DNA from: Bacillota bacterium
GTDB lineage: Bacteria > Bacillota_A > Clostridia > Acetivibrionales > DUMB01
Length of the DNA stretch: 5,230 nt
NCBI GenBank assembly: GCA_023621975.1
Contig: JAMOAC010000481.1
Coordinates: 1-5,230, forward strand
Direction of reading: 5' to 3'
Shown piece after piece: positions 1 to 5,230 of this stretch (positions are counted from its first letter, which is position 1; the number at the start of each line of letters is the position of its first letter). Made by a program: the position numbers and the translations under genes. The notes beneath the pieces are model-generated. The model saw only the letters and a list, made by a program, of their open reading frames with translations, was not told the DNA's origin and did no database searches.

Positions 1-297
1 CACCTTATAACATTAATTGCTGGCTGCTGAAATTTGCTGCAACAAAAAATACATTTGTTCATTTGCCTTAAATGTAAAAATGCGTTTATAAAAAATTTAT
101 ATTGCTGTATAAAAAACATTTACTGCAATAAACAAAAATTAGTTGTCAATTTATAATTATTAATTATTCTTTGTAATTTTGTAAATAGTATTGCAATTTA
201 TCCATCTTTTATATATATTTTATATTTGTGAATAAATTGATTAATTATAGTTTAAAACAAGCAAGGACGGACGTCAATAAATCATTAAAAAGAAGTG
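1..297. other. AT-rich gene-free upstream region
   Basis: No convincing coding region, tRNA or rRNA is visible on either strand. The DNA is very AT-rich. Runs of five or six A occur at 44-49, 76-80, 90-95, 111-116 and 134-138; the last three are about 21-23 bp apart, close to two helical turns, which could give intrinsic curvature. An imperfect inverted repeat lies at 100-109 and 121-130. The 6-bp palindrome GACGTC is at 270-275. Most likely this is an upstream spacer or UP-element-like region feeding the rpsB promoter. The end of any preceding gene lies outside the window. Confidence 0.6.
191..219 (+). promoter_or_regulatory. possible secondary upstream promoter
   Basis: TTGCAA (191-196) and TATATT (214-219) are separated by 17 bp, which fits a sigma-A promoter. 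The surroundings are so AT-rich that matches of this quality can arise by chance, and a better promoter lies nearer to rpsB. Treat it as a weak candidate only. Confidence 0.22.
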
Positions 298-326
298 TTG
301 ATAAAAAATAGTCCATATGTTATACT
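298..326 (+). promoter_or_regulatory. sigma-A promoter of rpsB
   Basis: A -35 box TTGATA (298-303) and a -10 box TATACT (321-326) are separated by exactly 17 bp, each one mismatch from consensus. The start of transcription would fall around 332-335, giving an rpsB leader of about 100 nt. AT-rich DNA just upstream could act as an UP element. This is the best promoter in the gene-free region and the likely main promoter for rpsB. Confidence 0.75.
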
Positions 327-345
327 ACATAACGGAAAAATTACA

Positions 346-405
346 CACACCGTCTGATTCATAAAAGCGTGCCGTAATGGGTGTTTTATGAAGATGAGGG
401 CTGTG
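346..405 (+). promoter_or_regulatory. structured rpsB mRNA leader hairpin
   Basis: The leader can fold into one long hairpin. The base is CACA (346-349) with TGTG (402-405), then CC (350-351) with GG (399-400) across a bulged C401. After an internal loop there is a perfect 9-bp helix, TTCATAAAA (358-366) with TTTTATGAA (384-392). A short apical helix can form from GCC (371-373) with GGT (380-382). No U-run follows, so this is not an ordinary terminator. In E. coli rpsB is autogenously repressed by S2 through its leader (established). A similar role here is inference from position and structure; no sequence match to the E. coli element is claimed. Confidence 0.5.
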
Positions 406-436
406 GAGGTATAAAACGAATAGGAGGAATTTTATG
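405..436 (+). promoter_or_regulatory. two tandem Shine-Dalgarno motifs at rpsB start
   Basis: AGGAGG at 422-427 lies 6 nt before the rpsB ATG (434-436) and is the functional ribosome binding site by spacing. A second GGAGG lies at 405-409, directly at the foot of the leader hairpin, with no start codon at a usable distance; it may be a standby or decoy site. ATAAAA (411-416) can also pair with TTTTAT (430-435), which would loop out the proper Shine-Dalgarno and mask part of the start codon. Confidence 0.55.
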
Positions 437-1294
437 GCAATAATTTCAATGAAGCAATTACTCGAAGCAGGTGTCCATTTCGGTCATCAGACAAGAAGAT
501 GGAACCCAAAAATGGCTGAATACATCTTTACGGAAAGAAACGGAATTTACATCATTGATTTGCAGAAAACCGTAAAGAAAATCGAAGAGGCCTATTTCTT
601 TGTAAGGGAAATGGCCATGAACGGCGAAGACATCCTGTTTGTAGGTACAAAGAAGCAGGCTCAGGAATCGATTAAGGAAGAAGCCGAAAGATGCGGCCAG
701 TTCTATGTAAATGCAAGATGGCTCGGCGGAATGCTGACCAACTTCAAAACTATTCGCAAGAGAATAGAAAGATTGAACCAGCTTGTTGAAATGGAGCAAG
801 CGGGTGTTTTCGATGTCCTTCCTAAAAAAGAAGTTATCAAGCTTAGAAATGAAATGCAAAAACTTGAAAAGTACCTTGGCGGCATCAAGGGTATGAACAG
901 GCTCCCTGGAGCTATCTTTGTCGTGGATCCGAGAAAAGAAAGAATTGCAGTATTGGAAGCAAGAAAGCTCGGAATACCTATTGTTGCAATAGTTGATACC
1001 AACTGTGATCCGGATGAAGTTGATTATGTAATACCCGGTAACGATGACGCTATCAGGGCGGTTAAGCTGATTGCAAGCAAAATTGCCGATGCTGTACTGG
1101 AAGGCAAACAAGGCGAGCAGTTTGAGGCACCAGAAGCAGCAGCGAGCAAAGAAGCTGACGAAGATGCTGAAAGCGCAGTTGTAGAAGAAGAAAAAGCAGC
1201 AGAAGAAAATGCAGCTGTTGAAGAAGCACCAGTGGAAGAAGCACCTGAAGAAGTTCCGGAAGCAGGAGAAAGCGTTGCTGCAGATGCTGAATAA
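434..1294 (+). CDS. rpsB: 30S ribosomal protein S2 (uS2)
   Basis: Ribosomal protein S2 binds late in assembly at the back of the 30S subunit between head and body and supports S1 binding where S1 exists. The 286-residue product starts with the family N-terminus ([20 protein letters not shown], residues 6-25). It also shows [11 protein letters not shown] (36-46), LFVGTKKQA (68-76), [10 protein letters not shown] (95-104), PGAIFVVDP (158-166) and [23 protein letters not shown] (188-209), all S2 hallmarks. The globular S2 body ends near residue 227. A tail of about 59 residues follows with 23 Asp/Glu and only two Lys, rich in Ala, Pro and Val and containing VEEAP repeats, so the protein is longer than the usual 230-260. 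The ATG is preceded by AGGAGG at ideal spacing. It has its own promoter and is followed by a hairpin. Confidence 0.98.
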   Translation: MAIISMKQLLEAGVHFGHQTRRWNPKMAEYIFTERNGIYIIDLQKTVKKIEEAYFFVREMAMNGEDILFVGTKKQAQESIKEEAERCGQFYVNARWLGGMLTNFKTIRKRIERLNQLVEMEQAGVFDVLPKKEVIKLRNEMQKLEKYLGGIKGMNRLPGAIFVVDPRKERIAVLEARKLGIPIVAIVDTNCDPDEVDYVIPGNDDAIRAVKLIASKIADAVLEGKQGEQFEAPEAAASKEADEDAESAVVEEEKAAEENAAVEEAPVEEAPEEVPEAGESVAADAE

Positions 1295-1304
1295 CCAGTA
1301 GTTT

Positions 1305-1351
1305 AAATCCGGCCTAAAGTCTTGAAAATAAAGGGCTGAAGCCGGATTTTT
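1305..1351 (+). terminator. hairpin with U-run after rpsB
   Basis: AAATCCGGC (1305-1313) pairs perfectly over 9 bp with GCCGGATTT (1341-1349), and the 3' arm runs into TTTTT (1347-1351). The loop is long (27 nt) but can hold a small inner helix, CTT (1321-1323) with AAG (1331-1333). It starts 10 nt after the rpsB stop codon. It is probably an intrinsic terminator, perhaps partial, that lowers read-through from rpsB into tsf. The long loop makes it weaker than a compact terminator. Confidence 0.6.
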
Positions 1352-1391
1352 ACATAACATTGTACTAATATGTGCCTTGAAAATGTTTGAA

Positions 1392-1420
1392 TTGCAGTGC
1401 AGTTGTTTATAATATATAAA
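1392..1420 (+). promoter_or_regulatory. candidate tsf promoter
   Basis: TTGCAG (1392-1397) and TATAAA (1415-1420) are spaced by 17 bp. An overlapping alternative uses a perfect TATAAT (1408-1413) with TTTGAA (1386-1391) at 16 bp. Either would start transcription just upstream of the tsf ribosome binding site, giving a very short leader. A separate tsf promoter makes sense after the hairpin that follows rpsB. AT-rich background limits certainty. Confidence 0.5.
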
Positions 1421-1443
1421 AAATTATGTTTGGAGGAATACGC

Positions 1444-2091
1444 ATGATTACTGCTGAAATGGTAAAACAACTTCGTGAAAGAACCGGTGCCGGAATGATG
1501 GACTGCAAAAAGGCTCTTACTGAAGCAAACGGAGATATGGAAAAAGCAATTGAAATATTAAGGGAAAGAGGGCTTGCCGCAGCGGCTAAAAAAGCATCCA
1601 GAATCGCTGCAGAAGGCCTTGTAGATGCTTATATCCATGGAGACGGAAGGATTGGAGTTCTTGTTGAAGTTAACGTGGAAACTGATTTTGCAGCCAAGAA
1701 CGAAGAATTCAGGACATTTGTAAGGGATATTGCAATGCAGATTGCAGCAGCCAGACCTGAATACATAAGCAGGGAGGATGTTCCTGAAGAAGTTATCAAG
1801 AAGGAAAAAGAGATACTCAGAGCACAGGCTTTAAATGAAGGCAAACCGGAAAAGATTGTTGACAAGATGGTAGAAGGAAGGATCGAGAAATTTTATAAAG
1901 AAGTTTGCCTGCTTGAGCAGCCATGGATAAAAGACCCTGACAAGACCATCAAGGAACTTCTCATGGAAAAGATAGCTGCTATCGGTGAAAATATTAACAT
2001 TAGAAGATTTGCAAGATTTGAAAGAGGAGAAGGAATTCAAAAGAAAGAAGAAAACTTTGCAGAAGAAGTAATGAAGCAGATAAAAGGGTAA
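1444..2091 (+). CDS. tsf: translation elongation factor Ts (EF-Ts)
   Basis: EF-Ts is the guanine nucleotide exchange factor that releases GDP from EF-Tu in the cytoplasm. The N-terminal UBA-like domain carries [16 protein letters not shown] (10-25), the signature of the family. The core has VEVNVETDF (74-82), containing the conserved Thr-Asp-Phe segment that inserts into EF-Tu near its Mg/GDP site. The C-terminal part contains LLEQPWIKD (156-164) and [14 protein letters not shown] (184-197). The product is 215 residues, well short of the E. coli protein (about 283), so it is the compact form found in many Firmicutes and in Thermus. The start is the ATG at 1444, 7 nt after GGAGG (1432-1436); an in-frame ATG at 1426 sits upstream of and too close to that site to be used. 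It is followed by a hairpin. Confidence 0.97.
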   Translation: MITAEMVKQLRERTGAGMMDCKKALTEANGDMEKAIEILRERGLAAAAKKASRIAAEGLVDAYIHGDGRIGVLVEVNVETDFAAKNEEFRTFVRDIAMQIAAARPEYISREDVPEEVIKKEKEILRAQALNEGKPEKIVDKMVEGRIEKFYKEVCLLEQPWIKDPDKTIKELLMEKIAAIGENINIRRFARFERGEGIQKKEENFAEEVMKQIKG

Positions 2092-2098
2092 TGTTGAT

Positions 2099-2130
2099 AA
2101 GGGAACATATTATTAATATATGTTCCCTTT
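2099..2130 (+). terminator. hairpin terminator after tsf
   Basis: AAGGGAACATAT (2099-2110) pairs perfectly with ATATGTTCCCTT (2118-2129), a 12-bp stem with a 7-nt loop, starting 8 nt after the tsf stop. The U-run is short (TTT at 2128-2130, then AATAT), so termination may be incomplete, or the hairpin may instead protect the 3' end of the mRNA. The reverse strand reads AAAGGG on entry, with no long U-run, so a bidirectional role is doubtful. Confidence 0.6.
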
Positions 2131-2148
2131 AATATGAAAAAGTATTTT

Positions 2149-2160
2149 TTGCCATGGCAA
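2149..2160. repeat. 12-bp perfect palindrome TTGCCATGGCAA
   Basis: A perfect twofold-symmetric dodecamer lies 71 bp upstream of the pyrH ATG, just after the T-run at 2145-2150. It is GC-rich at its centre within AT-rich surroundings. It could be a dimeric regulator site, but no regulator can be named from the sequence and a chance palindrome is possible. Confidence 0.4.
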
Positions 2161-2171
2161 TGTATTATGAA

Positions 2172-2194
2172 ACAATAGCGTATTGTAAAACAAT
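2172..2194. repeat. overlapping inverted repeats of ACAAT upstream of pyrH
   Basis: ACAATA (2172-2177) and TATTGT (2181-2186) form an inverted repeat around GCG. ATTGT (2182-2186) forms a second inverted repeat with ACAAT (2190-2194) around AAA. A related ACAGTAGCA follows at 2202-2210. The cluster lies 38-60 bp upstream of the pyrH start codon, in the spacer after the tsf hairpin, where a pyrH promoter or operator could be expected. I find no well-spaced sigma-A promoter in this spacer. Confidence 0.4.
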
Positions 2195-2198
2195 GTAG

Positions 2199-2951
<753 letters not shown>

Positions 2952-3025
2952 ATATATAGCTTATTTATATGTATTTATAATGTCGGGGTAAAAGTGTTAA
3001 ACAAAATTAGTTGAGGAGGATTAAT

Positions 3026-3580
3026 ATGGCTAACGATTATAAGAACACTGAGGACAAAATGAAAAAGACAATAAGTGTGCTTAAGGAAGAACTTGCAGGT
3101 TTACGTGCAGGGAGGGCCAATCCTTCAATACTTGACAAGGTTACGGTAGATTATTACGGTGTTCCTACACCAATAACGCAGCTAAGCAATATATCTGTTC
3201 CTGAAGCAAGAGTTATTGTTATTCAGCCATGGGATGCCAACATGCTGAAGGAAATTGAAAAAGCCATACAAAAGTCTGATATAGGCATTAATCCAAATAA
3301 TGACGGAAAAGTTATCAGGCTTGTCTTCCCGGTACTTACTGAAGAAAGAAGGAAAGAGCTTACAAAGCTGGCCAAAAAGGCAGGCGAAGAAGCCAAAATA
3401 GCCATCAGGTCAATAAGAAGGGATGCCATAGACGCAGCAAAGACCCAGCAGAAGAACAAAGAAATAACGGAAGACGACCTGAGGGTTATAGAAAAGGATA
3501 TTCAGGCTCTTACAGATAAATATATTGAGGAAATTGATAAACTGGTACATAAAAAAGAGAAGGATATATTGGAAGTATAA
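3026..3580 (+). CDS. frr: ribosome recycling factor (RRF)
   Basis: RRF, with EF-G, splits the post-termination ribosome so that its subunits can be reused. The 184-residue product matches the usual length of about 185. The family signature [15 protein letters not shown] (25-39) is at the start of the three-helix bundle, then the small beta domain with [20 protein letters not shown] (41-60) and IQPWD (66-70). The return helices carry [16 protein letters not shown] (97-112) and IRSIRRDA (127-134), with the basic residues that contact 23S rRNA. The ATG at 3026 lies 6 nt after AGGAGG (3014-3019). A TTG at 3011 is in frame but overlaps the ribosome binding site and is not the start. The gene lies 74 nt after pyrH and 25 nt before the small PASTA-like gene. 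Confidence 0.97.
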   Translation: MANDYKNTEDKMKKTISVLKEELAGLRAGRANPSILDKVTVDYYGVPTPITQLSNISVPEARVIVIQPWDANMLKEIEKAIQKSDIGINPNNDGKVIRLVFPVLTEERRKELTKLAKKAGEEAKIAIRSIRRDAIDAAKTQQKNKEITEDDLRVIEKDIQALTDKYIEEIDKLVHKKEKDILEV

Positions 3581-3605
3581 TTGAACTGCGGATGGTGTAC
3601 GTTTA

Positions 3606-3863
3606 ATGATACAGGAAACTGAATGCCCGGACGTTGTCGGTTTTACTGTTGAGGAAGCCAGAAGGATTTTAAAAGGCAGTGGTTTTGAAATATCCCGCAT
3701 TATTACGACACTTCCGCCAAGACAGCGTAATATGGATTACAATGATACCTTCAGGGTACTGAGGGTAAATTCGGTAAAAGGAAAAAAAGTCGAACTACTG
3801 GTCAGTAACAACGGCTTGGAAAGGAATACTGCTGATTTGGCAGGTAACACTGATGATGAATAA
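3606..3863 (+). CDS. small stand-alone PASTA-like domain protein
   Basis: The 85-residue product resembles one PASTA domain, the module usually found outside the cell on Ser/Thr kinases of the PrkC/PknB type and on some penicillin-binding proteins. Residues 8-26 (CPDVVGFTVEEARRILKGSGFEI around 7-29) match the entry strand, the turn and the long helix; KKVELLVSN (60-68) matches the closing strand. The middle (about 37-55) departs from the usual pattern. There is no signal peptide, membrane segment or lipobox, so it should be cytoplasmic, which is odd for PASTA. The ATG is the first in-frame start after an upstream stop (TGA at 3582-3584), and only a weak GGATGG (3590-3595) precedes it. It starts 25 nt after frr, so co-transcription with frr is likely. 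The C-terminal tail (about 69-85) is polar and looks disordered. Its function is unknown to me. Confidence 0.8.
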   Translation: MIQETECPDVVGFTVEEARRILKGSGFEISRIITTLPPRQRNMDYNDTFRVLRVNSVKGKKVELLVSNNGLERNTADLAGNTDDE

Positions 3864-3903
3864 TATATAACCCCTCTTGCTGAAAGAGGGGTTATATATT
3901 ATT
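3859..3903 (+). terminator. strong intrinsic terminator after the PASTA-like gene
   Basis: AACCCCTCTT (3869-3878) pairs with AAGAGGGGTT (3884-3893) around a GCTGA loop, and pairing continues outward through the AT-rich arms to give a perfect stem of about 20 bp. The GC-rich core is followed by a T-rich stretch (TTATATATTATTT). The outer stem includes the stop codon of the preceding gene (3861-3863). Near-symmetric AT flanks could let it act in both directions. It separates the frr unit from uppS. Confidence 0.9.
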
Positions 3904-3931
3904 TGACTTTCAGATATAGTAATATTGTGGA

Positions 3932-3960
3932 TTGTATTACGCGTTTTACTAATGTATTAT
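3932..3960 (+). promoter_or_regulatory. promoter of uppS-cdsA
   Basis: TTGTAT (3932-3937) and TATTAT (3955-3960) are spaced by 17 bp, with TG directly before the -10 box (3953-3954). A TATAAT at 3961-3966 lies next to it but lacks a suitable -35 box. The position, just after a strong terminator and about 45 bp before uppS, supports a new transcription unit starting here. Confidence 0.6.
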
Positions 3961-4006
3961 TATAATAATTAATCATTTAGTCATACACCTAGAAACGGAG
4001 GGTAAA

Positions 4007-4759
4007 ATGTCATTATTTGGAAACATATTCAGGAAAAAGTCAAAAGCTATGATTGACGTTAGAACTCTGCCAGAACATATTGCAATAATACCAGACGGAA
4101 ACGGGAGATGGGCCAAAAAAAGAGGGCTTCCGAGAAATGCAGGGCACAGGGAGGGTTCCATTACCCTTAAAAAAATAGTAAAGTACTGTGCCGGTTTAGG
4201 TATAAAATATATGACTGTGTTTACTTTTTCAACAGAGAACTGGAAAAGGCCGAAAAGTGAAGTTGACGGGTTAATGTCACTTTTAAAAGAGTTTTTAAGC
4301 AATGCTGAGACTGAATTATCCGGTACAAATGTACGAATAAAAATAATAGGAGATATTTCCGTGCTTTCGGAAGAATTGCAGAGGGAAATAGCAAGAGTTG
4401 AGAAAATGACGGAAAATAATACGGGGCTTGTGCTGAACATTGCACTGAATTACGGCGGAAGAGATGAAATTGTACACGCAGTTAGGGAGATTGGAAAGGA
4501 AATAGCCGAAGGGAAAATTAAATTATCTGATATTGACTGCAGTTTAATATCCAAAAAATTATATACCTGTGGAATTCCCGATCCCGATCTTATCATACGT
4601 ACAAGCGGTGAAAAGAGGTCGAGTAATTTTCTTTTGTGGCAGTCCGCTTATTCGGAATACTGGTATACAAACATCTTATGGCCGGATTTCAAGCCAGAAG
4701 ATTTAAAGGAAGCAATAAGGGACTATCAGCTAAGAAACAGAAGATTTGGGGGCTTATGA
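4007..4759 (+). CDS. uppS: undecaprenyl diphosphate synthase (cis-prenyltransferase)
   Basis: UppS adds eight isopentenyl units to farnesyl diphosphate in cis configuration, giving the C55 carrier lipid for peptidoglycan and other wall polymers; it acts at the inner face of the membrane. The catalytic segment is HIAIIPDGNGRWAKKRG (24-40), with the catalytic Asp at residue 30. Then come GHREG (46-50), FTFSTENWKRP (72-82), LNIALNYGGRDEI (143-155) and the C-terminal substrate-binding block DLIIRTSGEKRSSNF (194-208) followed by LLWQSAYSEYWY and WPDF. All key residues are present at 250 residues, the usual size. Pro replaces the common Met before the catalytic Asp. GGAGG (3997-4001) precedes the ATG by 5 nt. 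Only 3 nt separate its stop from cdsA, so the two are surely one operon. Confidence 0.97.
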   Translation: MSLFGNIFRKKSKAMIDVRTLPEHIAIIPDGNGRWAKKRGLPRNAGHREGSITLKKIVKYCAGLGIKYMTVFTFSTENWKRPKSEVDGLMSLLKEFLSNAETELSGTNVRIKIIGDISVLSEELQREIARVEKMTENNTGLVLNIALNYGGRDEIVHAVREIGKEIAEGKIKLSDIDCSLISKKLYTCGIPDPDLIIRTSGEKRSSNFLLWQSAYSEYWYTNILWPDFKPEDLKEAIRDYQLRNRRFGGL

Positions 4760-4762
4760 TTT

Positions 4763-5230
4763 ATGAAAACAAGAGTTATCAGCGCAATGGTTGGATTGGT
4801 CCTGCTTCTTGTAATAGTATTTGCCCCGAAGCAGATACTTACGGCAGGAATATTTGTTTTAGCGATTATAGGATTACATGAATTTTACAGTGCGGTTTCC
4901 GTTAACGGATACAGGCCTGTAAAGTTAATAGGTTATTTGGCGTGCATACCGCTTCTCTTATTTTATTTTATGGGCATTGAATATGTTATTTTTTGTGTTT
5001 TTGCAATTTTGGCCATATTGATGGGATTAGCGGTTTTCAGGCATGAAAAATACAATATAGTTGATATTTCGCTTACTGCTTTTGGTATCCTTTATGTACC
5101 TTTCCTGTTTTTATTTATTATACTTACTAGAAACCTGGAAAACGGTTTTTATCTGATATGGATGATTTTTATAGGTGCATGGATAACTGATACTTTTGCA
5201 TATTTTACAGGAGTATATATGGGAAAGAGA
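4763..5230 (+). CDS. cdsA: phosphatidate cytidylyltransferase, N-terminal part (cut by window end)
   Basis: CdsA converts phosphatidate and CTP to CDP-diacylglycerol and diphosphate in the cytoplasmic membrane, the branch point of phospholipid synthesis. The frame stays open for 156 codons from the ATG to the last base of the window. The N-terminus MKTRVISAMVGL is typical of the family, and hydrophobic membrane segments lie near 5-21, 24-40, 55-71, 73-92, 103-121 and 129-150. At the end, AWITDTFAYFTGVYMGKR (139-156) is the conserved Asp-Thr-Phe-Ala-Tyr segment of CdsA. The family's C-terminal K-D/H-G-G-x-x-D-R signature would lie beyond the edge. The start is 3 nt after the uppS stop, with GGGGG (4748-4752) 10 nt upstream lying inside the end of uppS, which implies translational coupling. 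The following genes in this order are often dxr and rseP, not visible here. Confidence 0.93.
   Translation, partial: MKTRVISAMVGLVLLLVIVFAPKQILTAGIFVLAIIGLHEFYSAVSVNGYRPVKLIGYLACIPLLLFYFMGIEYVIFCVFAILAILMGLAVFRHEKYNIVDISLTAFGILYVPFLFLFIILTRNLENGFYLIWMIFIGAWITDTFAYFTGVYMGKR

Noticed and set aside
1..433. CRISPR, tRNA, mobile element or riboswitch in the gene-free left end
   Set aside because: No regular repeat-spacer pattern, cloverleaf, transposase remnant or recognised riboswitch core was seen; only low-complexity AT-rich DNA and the rpsB leader are present.
458..1360. 300-codon open frame on the minus strand across rpsB
   Set aside because: It is the complement of a clear S2 gene. The translation is rich in Cys and Phe with no recognisable domain, and it arises from the GAA-rich codons of the sense strand.
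2154..2198. Possible 14-codon upstream peptide before pyrH (MAMYYETIAYCKTM)
   Set aside because: There is no Shine-Dalgarno before its ATG and no leader-peptide features such as a codon run followed by an attenuator.
2976..2981. TATAAT upstream of frr as a promoter
   Set aside because: No acceptable -35 box is found at 16-18 bp upstream; in this AT-rich spacer a lone TATAAT is weak evidence.
3011..3025. Extended frr start at TTG 3011
   Set aside because: It overlaps the AGGAGG ribosome binding site of the ATG at 3026, which gives the standard RRF N-terminus.
3903..3928. TTGACT (3903-3908) with TATTGT (3923-3928) as the uppS promoter
   Set aside because: The spacing is only 14 bp and the -35 box overlaps the terminator stem; the pair at 3932-3960 is better spaced.
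4636..4881. 81-codon + strand frame overlapping the uppS-cdsA junction
   Set aside because: It overlaps the well-supported C-terminus of UppS and N-terminus of CdsA in another frame, has no ribosome binding site and shows no domain.

Overview
The window is a translation and cell-envelope gene cluster from a low-GC Gram-positive bacterium, most probably a member of the Clostridia. The gene order rpsB - tsf - pyrH - frr - (small PASTA-like gene) - uppS - cdsA, all on the + strand, is the classic Firmicutes order. The intergenic DNA is very AT-rich, the ribosome binding sites are strong GGAGG types, and EF-Ts is the short form. The protein style suggests the Acetivibrio/Ruminiclostridium (Clostridium cluster III) group, but that placement is an impression and not a proof.

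Layout: positions 1-297 are gene-free, strongly AT-rich DNA with several A-tracts and an imperfect inverted repeat. A near-consensus sigma-A promoter (298-326) drives a leader of about 100 nt, which can fold into a long hairpin just upstream of rpsB (ribosomal protein S2, with an unusually long acidic tail). A hairpin followed by a U-run and a candidate promoter separate rpsB from tsf (EF-Ts). Another hairpin follows tsf. Then comes a short spacer with two palindromic elements and pyrH (UMP kinase). frr (ribosome recycling factor) follows, and 25 nt after it an 85-residue protein that looks like a single cytoplasmic PASTA-type domain. A very strong hairpin terminator closes that unit. A new promoter (3932-3960) starts uppS (undecaprenyl diphosphate synthase), tightly followed by cdsA (phosphatidate cytidylyltransferase), which runs off the right edge.

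How the genes work together: rpsB, tsf and frr serve ribosome assembly, elongation and recycling. pyrH supplies UDP/UTP for RNA and for nucleotide-sugar cell-wall precursors. uppS makes the C55 lipid carrier for peptidoglycan, and cdsA makes CDP-diacylglycerol for phospholipids. The window is mostly core housekeeping and I see no mobile element, CRISPR array, defence system or RNA gene. The parts that deserve a second look are the rpsB leader, where a 7-nt segment can pair either within the leader hairpin or with the rpsB start codon, the orphan PASTA-like protein between frr and uppS, and the paired palindromes upstream of pyrH.
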